From NCBI RefSeq assembly GCF_010093815.1, contig NW_022985564.1:602590-666589 (forward strand): a DNA stretch of 64,000 nt. Direction: 5' to 3'. Origin of the DNA: Pseudovirgaria hyperparasitica (taxonomy: Eukaryota > Ascomycota > Dothideomycetes > Acrospermales > Acrospermaceae). Below the pieces are notes generated by a model. That model searched no databases. It saw only the letters and a program-made list of their open reading frames with translations, and had not been told where the DNA came from. Positions 45,618 to 56,753 of this stretch are shown piece by piece. Position 1 is the first letter of the stretch; every line of letters begins with the position of its first letter. Made by a program: the position numbers and the translations under genes.

Positions 45618-47617
45618 CTTGCATGTATACAAGGAGGGGCAAGTGAATGCGTTGTTTCTGGCAATGAAAGGCTGTATCAGGTTGTTGCACACTACTGAGT
45701 GGCTATGGATAGCACTTAAATATAGTTGAGCATAATAATCGATCCTTTACAAGTACGTATATGAATATTTTATCACTTACGCCTTGATATTCATAGAGTT
45801 ATTATACCATAGAGTAGAGAGGACTTGAGGTAGTGACCTCGGCTCGGCATAAGATTCGACTCTGAAAACACACTAAAAGGGAAATCATTCCAACCGACGG
45901 TTACTGACACAATGGTTGGCCAACCCACACCGACAACATGATAAATCGCGCTGCACCCTTGAAGCTAATAACTCTACTGCGTACTTGACACGACCCGTGA
46001 CGGAGAAGGGCTGGAAATCGGTTCACGCAGATAAGGTGCCTCATCCAAGTACCTGCATGGATGGATGAGTGCCACGGCCAAATTTGGCCGTACACTGACT
46101 ATGCTATGCAGGGCCATCCACGTTAGTTAGCGTGGCAGATCTTGGCTGGCAAATCGGTCCTTATATATACTATGTAGATGACCCTATGCATTCAGTAAGA
46201 TCGTGGGTAATTAACGATACTAATGGCCTGATCAGATAAGAAGCCTGGAACAAATTTTTAGATTAAGTAGATGGAGCCTTCCCAATCCATGCTAAGAAAT
46301 ACTACCCTGTATCTCATGGTACTCCATACCACCAGAGTTGGCTAATCTAGAAGCCGTTACACTACACAAACTAGTGAACGTGTAGCAGGCACGGGACGAT
46401 CCTTACTTGCGCCGTCTATGTCCACCACTCTTATAGCGTGCCATAGTTCGAAGACGTCTTTACCATTTTTGTTTACCAAGCGGTATTTCTTGGTCATCGT
46501 TTGTCAAGAACTTTCGTGATTGTGGCCTATGCATGTTTCAAAGCCAGAGTAGCTTCGAGCTAGCATCGAAGTAAGCGAATGGTGCAATCCTCGTGCGTGT
46601 TGGAGGATTTGCTATTAGATAATAATGTATAAAGTCTATTTCTGCTAGCTCCATATACAGAAATGATGGAGGCATATTTCACAGCACGGCTCCATGGCTA
46701 CGTAATAGGAGTAAAAGCCTTTCTTGACACGATCGTCAAGAGATATTTCATACGGTACGGCACGGCACGTGCCATGACCTACCATGGTATGCCACAGTGG
46801 GGCCAGTAGGGGCTAGTGATCTTATATGACTATTCACACTTTAACTGCAATACTCAGAACACATAATAGGGAATAAAATACTGTCTACTAGAAAGTCAAC
46901 GAGTCCTGTGTGTAAAGGGTTACTGGAATCCCCGTATGATGTAATATATCGCTCCCCTCGTTTCAAGTTATGCACACGTATTATGTCACCTTGCAAGAGG
47001 TCATGGTGTCGATATATAATTTTAGAATGGCTTCTGAGTCATTTTCCATCCTAATACTCGGGTTTCGTCAATTTTGAGCGATATATACCACCTTCTGACT
47101 GCAGAGGTCTCTGAAGTGGATTTTGTGATCAATACTCACACAGGGAGGGCTCATAGACTTATTTTCTATAAATAGATGACACTAAAATACCTCGAACTAA
47201 AGTTTCGAAGCACATACATACTATGCAGTGAGTACACATTGCCCTGGCCGGATGGAGTGAGTGATATGTCTGTTGGGAGCAGATGCTGAGGTTTAGAGTC
47301 TAAAAATGGAGTTAGGTATATTATAGAGTAAAGACGAGTATAGAGGAGTAAAATTCAGATAGTATTTGGCCGTCAGGTGGCACTATGTTGAATAGGATCT
47401 GTTTCATATGTGTCTGTGTCTGTGTCGTGTTTGAGTTTGAGTTTGACCGCGTATGTGCCCTTGTGTCTCTTCAATTTGCTTGTGCTGAAGCGGCTTGTCC
47501 TCGTCATCAATAACTACAGATGGCTATATATACGTATGAGGCATATCCACGATGGGTGCCTGGTCCATGCGATATATAATTTCTTATGACTGGTGGAATA
47601 TAGCCTATACATCTGTC

Positions 47618-47803
47618 TTAAATGACAGCTGACATCTCATCATCTGGGTCGACAAGTATCCCGCGCCCAAACAAGCCATGATTGCAGTGTATCCCATGTG
47701 GGATTATGAGTGTGTGCTCGAGATGGTCATTCACAGTCTCTCCAAAGACAGTCTCTTCAAAGAACGCAGCGTCCTTTGTTACCTTGATACCGACATTCTT
47801 CAT
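47618..47803 (-). CDS. Possible 61-codon small gene or relic
   Basis: Frame from ATG 47803 to TAA 47618 with protein-like composition (FFEETVFGETVNDHLEHTL, HGLFGRGILVDPDDEM). A TATAAA motif lies about 50 bp upstream on the same strand. The amino-acid pattern looks non-random, but I recognise no family. It could be a genuine small gene or the last exon of a decayed one. Confidence 0.25.
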   Translation of the reverse strand: MKNVGIKVTKDAAFFEETVFGETVNDHLEHTLIIPHGIHCNHGLFGRGILVDPDDEMSAVI

Positions 47804-48319
47804 GGATGTTCGAAGGGTAATTAATTTATCTAATACAGGCGCAACGCAGCTTTATATAGTTCTTTCTGAGGTTTCTGGGCACTCCTGGTATCAACTGGGC
47901 TTGCTAGTGCCATCCATTGGATGATGAGATATTCATAATACGTAACTAGACGTAGGTGTGGAGACCATGTATATTCATGTGTCACGAAGAAGCTCTACTG
48001 GAGTAAATAGGCCTTGTACTAGCTGCCCAACTATTCAATGAAGTCCGTCTATGGCGATTCTAATACAATAAACATATTCTTAGAATGACTTCTTTTACAG
48101 GCACCAGGAGGCTCAGAAGACGTTGACTTGGTTTAAAATATCAAGAGAATGAGGTTCACCGGCTAAAGGTGCTTAAAAACATCGATATCTCCCATCATTA
48201 TTACACAAGTAATATAATATCACCACTCCAACTTCAGGGGCTTACGGGACTTATCATACATGAGTTTGTTAGAACATTGATCATAGTCTGCTGCATGAGG
48301 CACTAGTATCTTAGCATAA

Positions 48320-49250
48320 TGGTGGAAGTGACTCAGAATACTGTTGTAGACGCACTGGAGGTCTGCTTGTCAGATACGGTCGACATCACTTGGAGCTAAA
48401 AACTGAGAGTAACTTCGTCAATGATCGTCATAATTCCAAACAACGTCAACAGAAGTCTCGCTCTGGACTACCTACTATATAGTTCTTTAAATAAAATAAG
48501 CTTAGTCGTCTCACTTGCTCGTAATTCCGTGTGAGCCTCATAGACATAGCTTCTGTATCTGCAACCATAATACCGCGTGCACCAACAATTCTGGGACTGC
48601 GGCTCCCAGGTCTGTCTTGTATTGCCCGTTAGAAAAAGAGCTGCTTAGCTCCAGACATGTGCTCTGTCACGAACACCCTTCAGCTAGTGTAATCGAGCAC
48701 GAAACTCTGTTGCTCCTCTTCACAGTGACCGTTCTCATCAGCTAGAATTCGTACGTCGAAATCACATCTCGACTCCATCTCTTCCACATCACGAAACGTC
48801 TTCGTATTTCCTCTTTCATAGTCTAATGATCAACAATAGCTCCAATGAGAATCTTGGACCAAGCTGTACTGAAGTCGCTACTTCCATAGCAAAACATTGA
48901 TTGCTGCATTCGAAGGCAGTATGAGTTCGGCGGGAGTCAAAACGTCTCCATATCTATCGGATACTCGCCCCCTTTTCACCCTAAGTCACTTTCTATCTCA
49001 TACATCATGCTCGTCACCTATCCAAATTGCAAAGTTGTCTCTTTGGTAGAAGGTAGACCTAGAAGGGGGGCCTTTACATATGATCGCTTCACCGCCACTA
49101 CTTGACAAGAGTCGTAGCATCGACTCCGGAATAGATATGGCATTGCGTAAGCAAGTCGCAGCATTTATGATGAGTAATGATACGACTGCACCTGATAAAA
49201 TGTCGCTAGCATAGATGGCGATGACAGGGGCTGTATTTTGCATCACTGGT
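48320..49250 (-). pseudogene. Interrupted reading frame, probable decayed gene
   Basis: One minus-strand frame stays protein-like over ~900 nt but is broken by several stops, mostly TGA. Recognisably ordered pieces are IPESMLRLLSSSGGEA and STFYQRDNFAIWIGDEHD (49246-48998), then DVLTPAELILPSNAAINVLLW, then KTFRDVEEMESRCDFDV with ILADENGHCEEEQQ (ending 48680), and further low-stop sequence to ~48320. Because the pieces share one frame, point mutation rather than splicing is the simpler reading. The family is not recognised. Confidence 0.35.
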
Positions 49251-49478
49251 TAGGTCGAGAAATTTGCGAGCGTTCTACGACTATGATAGGCAATTGGTGG
49301 GTAGGATTAGGGAGAAAACCTGGACTGTGATGGACTTGCTTCTGTTATAATTAAATGCTCCATGTAAGACATGCACGTATTTCCGTTCTGACAAGATGAT
49401 AACATATATGCAGAGCTCAAGTACATTCCACAAGCCCAGCAACACTACCACTGAATCACAGTACCAACAACACCCACC

Positions 49479-50147
49479 CTAAACCCTCCTCAACACAACC
49501 ATCCTTCCCCCCTCCTCCGCCCAATTAAGTATTCCAAAATCATCCAAACTCACAACCTGTACCACCCCTTCCGCCCTCAACCTCTCAACCTCAGCCCTAT
49601 ACCCCCCACTCTCAAACACCTCCCCATGCACCGTCACAACAACCAATCCACCCTTGACAGCCAACCTCACAAACTCTGCCAAAACCCCCGGTCCAACATG
49701 CGCCTTCGTAAGCGTGCCCACGCAAAGCACAACATCGTAGCTCTCGTCCGGCTTTGGAATCCTCGCATTTAGATCTGCGATTGCTAGGTCTTGATAGATG
49801 CCTGTCTTGCGAGCTGCTGCGGCTAGCATACCTGGGCTGAGGTCTATGCCGTCAAGTAAGAATTTGTTGCGCAGAGATGGTGATGCTGCTAGGCAGGTGC
49901 CGACAAGACCTGTTCCACAGCCGGCATCGAGGATTTTCAGTTGGCTAGGTGGGTCGGCAGGGAGGTTGGCAATGACAGTCTCGACAGCCCGTCGAGGGGA
50001 GGCGTAGACGGATGCAAAGTCCTCATCGTAGGAGTCAGCCCATTGGTTGTAGAACGAGTTGTTGGCGTCCGGGGTTCCGTCCAGGGTGTATGCGCGGTCG
50101 AGATGTTCTTGAAGATTCGCGGGAAGCGGTTTCGATGATTGTGACAT
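49479..50147 (-). CDS. METTL27-like SAM-dependent methyltransferase
   Basis: Single-exon 222-residue class I methyltransferase starting MSQSSKPLPANL. SAM-binding motif I is ILDAGCGTGLVG, with the motif II acidic residue in LDGIDLSPGML, followed by DLAIADLN. Motif IV/post-I is YDVVLCVGTLTKAHV, and a strand GGLVVVTVHGEVF follows. The N-terminal YNQWADSYDEDF is typical of the Williams-Beuren region (METTL27/WBSCR27) group, whose substrate is poorly known. No membrane or targeting signal. Confidence 0.88.
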   Translation of the reverse strand: MSQSSKPLPANLQEHLDRAYTLDGTPDANNSFYNQWADSYDEDFASVYASPRRAVETVIANLPADPPSQLKILDAGCGTGLVGTCLAASPSLRNKFLLDGIDLSPGMLAAAARKTGIYQDLAIADLNARIPKPDESYDVVLCVGTLTKAHVGPGVLAEFVRLAVKGGLVVVTVHGEVFESGGYRAEVERLRAEGVVQVVSLDDFGILNWAEEGGRMVVLRRV

Positions 50148-50993
50148 TTTTTCCTTCGTTGAAGAGAATTAATTATTATATTGGAGCTTGAATATTGCTC
50201 TGTGAGGCGGGCAAAATTTAGCACGTCTTATGGCACATGCTCGAATAGTGACATCAGAGATAGTTCGATTCGCTAATATCACATTGGGTCACTCTCTTGT
50301 CTGTTGTGCTTAAAATCCTACGGCTCGCAACTAGGTACCTCGCAACCCCGCTTTGTCAGAACTCGCTAAAACAATCGGATCAGATCTTACTAGAGCTTAA
50401 AGATGTTCCGAACCATTCCTACTTATCCCTGCAACAGGGGTTTACGGGTAGTCACCCACCTGATCCCGGTACAACCTCCTGCGTCCGATAAGCACCAACA
50501 TATGCCTAACCTACAGATGTGGCTTTTACCACAGGCAGAATGGAGCCATATCTTTGTGACCGGACTCTAGAACGAAGATTTGCGTATAGCATCTAATTAG
50601 TACTGAGACGGGCCCTCCCTTTCTAGTCTCTTGTACCTGTACATATAATATCATACCCGCAGATCGTCGGACAGTTCATGGGTTCTGGATAAACATTAAT
50701 TTGAGCCTAGATCGTTACCGAGCTGGAAACAGGGGGATAATTTTTCGTAGGTATATGTGTGTTCATGTAACCTCTTCTGCCAACAATCTAGTAAGAGCGC
50801 ACAACGGGGACGGGCATATCGCCCAGCTCTATATTATTCATAGGACAAACTCACTTCAATGACGTCATTTCTAACATAAAGCTTACTTGGTAAATTTGGA
50901 TCCACTCGTCTCAAACTTGAATCAGACAATTTTAACGATGCTCGTATATGCGATGTCTTTACCATCAGGGTATCTCAACATAGACCATGACCT
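50148..50993. other. Intergenic
   Basis: 846 bp upstream of the methyltransferase and downstream of the GH72 gene. A patch near 50437-50500 is faintly 5S-rRNA-like but not convincing. No gene. Confidence 0.5.
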
Positions 50994-52720
50994 CTACAAT
51001 AACGTAAGCACCACCGCCAAAATCGTGCCGAGTAACACTGCTGGTGTCATTCTGAGTCTATCAGATCCTCCTTCGTCACCACCGTTACCCGTGTTGGCAT
51101 CTGAGCCGCCGTCATTGTTTCCAGGAGTGTTGGCACTCTCGTCGGACAAAATCTTGAGCTGGAAGTTAACCTCGTTGCCATTGGTGCCGTAAACCTTCAT
51201 CGGCAGCGATGTTGCAGTAACCTCGACCAGTTTGCCTATTTGTGGGTTGCTAACACCATTCCGGATCATATCTGCAACGCCGTCTGGTTGTGATGGGATA
51301 TCGAAGCTTTTGCTGAACGCACTATTCGTGATCAAGTCGTCTGAGCAGGTAGGAGCTTGAAGAGATGTGGCAGTACCGTTGGCAGACTCTATCAAAGTGA
51401 TATTTAGCTGGCTGTATTGAGATTCAAGATTGTCGAAGTCAGTCCGGAGGTTGACAGTGCGATCAGAGTGGATCACCACAAGACCATAGTCCGCTTCTTC
51501 TTGCGAGTACCTAGAATAAGTTTAGTCAACCATCTAGTCAAGGGCTCGGCTGACTCACTCGTATACTAGACCTCCGCTCAAAACTGTCATCTGTGGACCA
51601 TATAGAGCTTGAACTTCATCAAACACCCTGGGCTTGACCTCATTGCAGCCATATTCCGAGAAGAAGACTGGGACCGTCGTATTCGAAAACATCGTGACCA
51701 GATCGTCGTATCCAGAAGTGTCGAAAGTTGCATCACCTCCGCACCAGGAATAGGAGTTCAGACCGAAAAAGTCAGATCGGGTTTGGTCGTTCTGGTCACC
51801 GTCGATAGCGCACTGCAGATACTCCCAGCTGTCCTGAAGGATCTCGCGGACGTCAGCAGCCGAGTATCCGACTGGTATAGTTCTTTCAGCATGATTGGCA
51901 ATATACTGCTTCAAGTCACGTTGGACGGCCTGCAAATTTCAACTTATTGTTCGTCGCATCCATTGAATACAAAGCTTACCCGTATATATGGCGGATTGTC
52001 GGCGGATGTCCCGACGTCATTCATGACTTCGTTCGCAGCGAAGAAGCCGAGGGTGTTCGGAAAGCCTTTGAACGCTTCAACGACACGGAATACTCGTTCG
52101 AGATAGCCGACATGATAGGAGCTACTAGGATTCGAACGATCAATGCTCTCTCCGCCGAATGGGGAGTTGACATCCTAGATATCAGTGTCAGTCGTATGCA
52201 ACACGAAGCTATACTCACTCGTACCATGAGTATATATATACCAGCTGCATTAAAGATACTCGCGCACTTGTCGTGGTTTAATGAGGGGTCGATATTGTAC
52301 ACTCGGATAGTGTTGACCTATAGCGCAATGATCAGCATTTTCATCGCTCAATCCAGCAGTTTGAACATACACCCAGATTCTGCATGACAATCGCATCGCG
52401 CAAGCACACATCACCATCACTGACAGGGTTAGAACATTCTGAGGAAGAAAGGAGAAGATACGGTCTCACGTGAGCGCATCTGAGCCTTCTTGTGGCTTAT
52501 ATCCAGCCTGACCACCAGGCTGATAGTCTACACCAAGAAGCATGAATCGCGACCCCGTGGAAGCGATGACAAACTCCTGCTGGCGAACTTCGACAGGTCT
52601 GACAGCATCGGCGACGCCCAATGCCGCTGCAATGACTGCAACGAATCGCAGAAGCTGTTTGAAACGAATGTCAGCTCACGTAGTCATAGTGGTCGATGAC
52701 ATGAAACTTACAGCAGACAT
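50994..52720 (-). CDS. GPI-anchored 1,3-beta-glucanosyltransferase (GH72, Gas/Gel)
   Basis: Cuts and re-ligates beta-1,3-glucan chains in the cell wall. Seven exons on minus: 52720-52712, 52654-52470, 52419-52371, 52317-52225, 52174-51980, 51929-51559 and 51510-50994, giving 472 residues. The first exon codes only MSA; splicing then supplies a signal peptide (LLRFVAVIAAALGVADA). GH72 landmarks are FMLLGVDYQPGG, LGVNTIRVYNIDP, the acid/base Glu in AANEVMND and the nucleophile Glu in FFSEYGCN. After the catalytic domain come a Ser/Gly/Asp-rich linker and a terminal hydrophobic tail (TPAVLLGTILAVVLTLL), a GPI-attachment signal. There is no cysteine-rich X8/CBM43 module, so it belongs to the shorter GH72- subgroup. 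Confidence 0.93.
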
Positions 52721-53364
52721 TCTTAAGTCAAGCGTATTGCAAGATGAAATACCCGATTATGATACTATGAGTCGCTTCGATTCTGCCGCCAGCGCCGCTC
52801 CCAGGAGGGAGGCCTGCTATAAATGAGTGACGTGCTATTATCACCTTAATTTTACTCCAATATTGCCGTCTGTAGCAAAGTGAATGTGTACGGAGAGCGA
52901 GTGAAAGTTGATGTTTGGCAATCGCAAGACAAACGAGCGACGACGATGTGAGAGAAGTAGTCCGGGACGAAGCCAGGGAGGAAGGCGTGAATTGATTAGA
53001 TCCGTGTTCCGCCCAGCTGTTCCAGATTGCTTTCCTTGCGGGAAGGCGTATGGCTGCCAAGTGGCCAAGCGGCGGGGGGCGCGGTGGACATTGTGATTGA
53101 TGGATGGATGTCGCTATCGATTGTCGCTATCGTCGCCGCTGCAGCACTAGCTTCTAACTTTGAAAGGACATGTTTCGTCTTTGATGAATCAGGAATGTCA
53201 TGGTCCGGGCGTGTTTGATGTAGTACACCAAGACATGGGTATGCGGCCACATAGTGGCCTCTCAACCACTCGACTATTTGATACATACCAAGGCTTACAT
53301 TGCCACTCACGGAAATCTGGCAGAACATACACGCTATTGGCAATGAACACTGCCACCTTTGCTT
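52721..53364. other. Intergenic, tandem minus-strand genes
   Basis: 644 bp with the GH72 promoter and the 3' end of the 3-hydroxyisobutyrate dehydrogenase gene. No supported gene. Confidence 0.5.
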
Positions 53365-54642
53365 TCATTCTTTGCCTCCAAGATATCTATAGACGACAGA
53401 AAAGTCTTTGCCTGCGCAAGTCGAATCCGCCTGTACTGCATCATAGACCTTGGCTGCTTCCTTTCCTAAAACAGTCTTAACTTCATGTTCTTCACAAGCC
53501 TTCAAGGCCAGTCTCAGGTCTTTGTTGGCCAGCGACACTCCAAATCCCCCCTCGTAGCCCCTGCTCGCGGGAGAGCCTTCGATAACGCCAGGAACAGGAT
53601 TATTGACTTCACTTGGCCAGCATCTACCAGTGCTAATGTTAATCATGCCAGCTAAGGCCTTCGGATCAAGTCCCCACTTCACACCCATATGCATAGCCTC
53701 AGCAGTCGCGATGTTGTTCAACGCGAGTAGATAATTGTTGGCAAGCTTTCCCTTGAGACCAGATGTCGGCGGTCCGAGGTGGAGGACCTTCTTTCCCATC
53801 AGGGACAAGATCTCTGTGGCACGCTCGACCAGTTCGTCCGGAGCTCCGATCATGAAGGTAAGTGTGCCGGCGCGCGCACCAACAACGCCGCCTGACATAG
53901 GTGCGTCAATGAACTTGCCTTGTTGAAAGGCTGCTCGAGCGACCTCTGCAGATGTCATGGGATCTATCGTTGAGCAGTCGATGAAGAGGCGACCTTTGGA
54001 GATACCATCATTCAATAATGTCGGAGGCTCCAGCATTGACTTGTAGACGCCAAGCACATGACTTGGCTCTGGTAGAGCTGTGATGATAGTTTCCTGAAAC
54101 TTGTTAGGAACGAGTCCGCTTATGCAGTTGTCAAGACGAAGATCGGGTGTGTTAATGTTCAGAGGATTGGCTATATGATAGAATAGAATCATGACAGGAT
54201 TGCGTGAGCAAACCCAACTTAGTCATTAATGGTACTTGGGAAAATCACATTCATCATAAAATAGAAGTAAAAGAGGTTGAGGTAACATACCGATTTCTCT
54301 GCAACCTCTCTCACATCCTTGGCGACGGTCAAACCTTCACTGCCAATTTCTTGCAACAGGCCGGCTGTTGCTTTGGCGTTGATATCGTGCACGAAGAGGT
54401 GGTCATCCTTCGGGAGCTTTGCGCGTAGGTTCTTAGCCATAGGATATCCTGAGCTTATCAGTCGAATGCTCTTTTGAGCGTCACATGATTCGCGTCAATT
54501 TACCCATACGACCGAGTCCAATGAAGCCCCAATTGGCATGTGGGCTCGGTGAGGTCGAGAACGGCTTCTGTGAGACTTTACTTGCCACGAACGGCGTGCT
54601 TGGCCGTACGGCTGCTCCAAATAGTGATGCCAGTACCCTCAT
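53365..54642 (-). CDS. Mitochondrial 3-hydroxyisobutyrate dehydrogenase
   Basis: NAD-dependent step of valine breakdown in mitochondria. Exons on minus are 54642-54504, 54448-54291 and 54093-53365, giving 341 residues. The first ~37 residues (MRVLASLFGAAVRPS, KPFSTSPSP) form a typical mitochondrial presequence. The Rossmann motif GFIGLGRMG-YPMAKNL spans intron 1. Further family motifs are FIDCSTIDP, FIDAPMSGGVVGARAGTLTFMIG, the catalytic Lys segment LKGKLANNYLLALNN, and YEGGFGVSLANKDLRLA. Intron 2 is long (197 nt) and stays open in the exon 3 frame for 33 codons. Length and motifs fit true HIBADH. Confidence 0.95.
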
Positions 54643-55277
54643 TTCGTTGCTTCAGATGACTGGAGTCGAGGCAGGCGGGTGTTGGCAAAGAGAGGTACGA
54701 GTAATACGAGGCCTGACAAAACCCCCCGATCGTCCTTCCTTGGGCCTTAAGCCGAGGTCACCCTGCCACAGGCGGCACAGCAAATGCGTCTGCCTGCATA
54801 GGTAGGTTACAGCGGACCGAACCGCTGCGGTATTATGTCTTCATCCCAAGGAGACGTCTCTGTTCAAATGCTTCAGCAGAAGCAAGTACTGTTACATTTG
54901 AGTTGTTGTCAGGATGGAGGATGAAAAGCGAACGAAGAATTTGCAGCGGTGAGGGAACAGCGACAATCTCCGCACGTGCCACATAGGCGTGTTTGCCGAG
55001 GATTTGAGGCCTGAGGCACTCATTTCATTCTTCCGGAATTAAATAATGAGAAAATATCAAGGTCACTTCTTCGATCTATCAACGGCAAAGTATACGCAGG
55101 ACAGTCGAGACTCTTGAATCCATAGTGTCGATTCCGCATGAACCCTGATTTTTCATCTCACAATGCATTGCCATGATTGCCAGCCGTGATCATGTAATAT
55201 AACGCCATTGCTATGCAACCGTTTTCCGATTCTACGTCCCGCTGAAATGCTTATCACACCGACATAAACATCCATCC
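54643..55277. other. Intergenic, tandem minus-strand genes
   Basis: 635 bp holding the HIBADH promoter and the RPC37 3' UTR. Nothing else seen. Confidence 0.5.
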
Positions 55278-56462
55278 TCAATCTACCTGTACAACTTCGC
55301 TGGGTACCTGAGCTTTCGCAGGTTTTTGGGGCTTCTCCTTCCCGTCGGAATCGTCCGAGTCATCAATGTTTCGCATTTCCTTCTTTGTCAACGGCTTTTT
55401 TCTTGTGCGACCACTGGGATCTACACGTGGGGCACTGATTGCTTCCAGGTACTGTTCGTTGTTCAATGAGGAGACCAGTTTCGGATGGTCCGGGCCATCG
55501 GCGTCCTTGTGAAGGAATAACTTTTCTGAGTACTCAAGATATGCATCCCCATGCTAAATTCTGTTAGAAAGAAATTGATTAATATGTGCAATGATTTTAC
55601 CTCTTCATCATGATATTTCAGTCGTGTCCATGTGTCCTCTTTGGCCTTCCTGAGGTATTCCTTGGTTGAAGCCATGTCTACGTTGTCTCCATCGAAAGAT
55701 TTGATTGACATTTGGACAGATCGTGGCTCGGCAGCTTTGGCGTTCTCCGCTGCTTCTCGACGTCTATTAGACTGCTCTAGATAGCTTGCAGCATCAACAT
55801 GGTGGAATTGAGGACGCATTTGTACAACGCCAGTAAGCTTTGACAGGTGAAGCTCATCTGCTGTGGTTAGAGTAGTTCATATAGAGAAGCGTCAATAAGA
55901 CTTACTTTCTCGAAATGCTCCGAGCATATACATGGGCTTACCCTCTTGCTCTTTCAGTATCTGGCCCCCCAAAGTATGCTTGTTGTAAACGCGGCCGGCA
56001 CGATTGGCTTCTGGAAAACGTTCTACCATGCGCTCAATGTCGCCTTCTGGATCCGCACTCGTCGTTGTACGAGCTAGCCCGCGAGGAATCGGCATACGAT
56101 CAAACCCAGCGGTGGCGCCGAATGTGCTCTGGCCTTCATCCTTTGCCTGCTTCAACGCCTCTCCCCACCGCACTCCCTTCGTCTTGTCAAATTTCGAGCT
56201 TAATTCGATGGGTACGTCGACCTCGACAAAGCCTGCCTTCTGCTTGATACGCATTTCCAAGGGTTCCGTGTCATTGTTGGCATTATAGGGAAGGTCCTTA
56301 TGTCGATTGGGATACTGCAAGAGATACAGTTGCTCACTGATCTCTTTTGTAATGAATACATCATACTCTGCGATGACAGGATCATCGTCTGCCGATGGCG
56401 CTCCTGTTGATCTTTGTGAGCTTGTGGCATCCAATTTTCTTTTCTTTTAACATACCTGGCAT
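55278..56462 (-). CDS. RPC37: RNA polymerase III subunit RPC37 (RPC5)
   Basis: Pol III-specific subunit that pairs with RPC53 in initiation and termination. Exons on minus are 56462-56456, 56403-55906, 55860-55601 and 55553-55278, giving 346 residues. The 7-nt first exon (ATG CCA G) is inferred: the second exon has no usable in-frame ATG, and this join gives MPGAPSADDDPVIAEYDVF, the expected N-terminus. Family motifs are LYLLQYPNR, EMRIKQKAGFVEVDVPI, YNKHTLGGQILKE, KPMYMLGAF and LHLSKLTGVVQMRPQFHHVDA. The basic-acidic C-terminus (RTRKKPLTKKEMRN) is probably disordered. It shares a 291-bp divergent promoter with DDB1. Confidence 0.92.
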
Positions 56463-56753
56463 ATTTCCAAAGCTATGTTGTCAGCTCAATAGCTGAGTCG
56501 CAAAAAAGTTTAGAGCTCTTCCTGGTCCGCGCGCGGGGCTGCCGATTAGGAGGATAAAGGGCGGAGTAGCGCGCGTCATGTCGCGCGACGACCGTCTAAA
56601 GTCCGAGCGGGTAGCTTAGCTATAGTATAGTTCTGTTGCCCCACGACTTCAAGGTCCCGAGTAGACGACTTTATATTGCTCCCGCTGGGTAAATTCAACC
56701 TTTTGCTACCAGATGTTTGCCTTATAAAGCTGTAAACTTGAATCTTCTCCACA
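56463..56753. promoter_or_regulatory. Divergent promoter RPC37 / DDB1
   Basis: 291 bp between ATGs. A GCGCGC-rich patch lies near 56528-56585, and TTATAAAG at 56721-56728 is ~30 bp upstream of the DDB1 ATG. Confidence 0.55.

Larger units (their letters stand above)
45618..49478. other. AT-rich gene-poor region with probable gene relics
   Basis: 3.9 kb, noticeably AT-rich, with many short frames and frequent stops in all six frames. Two minus-strand pieces look protein-like (47618-47803 and the interrupted frame 48320-49250, listed separately). I see no terminal repeats or transposase motifs. The pattern fits old duplicated DNA decayed by RIP-like mutation, which is inference. Confidence 0.5.

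Noticed and set aside
50437-50505. 5S rRNA-like patch (GGTGGGTGACTACC and CCCTGTTG on minus; GATCCCG and GATAAGC on plus)
   Set aside because: Weak resemblance appears on both strands to different parts of 5S, and neither gives a continuous 5S gene with internal control region.
51960-52180. tRNA B-box-like GTTCGAATCC on minus
   Set aside because: It lies in a GH72 exon (IDRSNPS), with no A box or cloverleaf around it.
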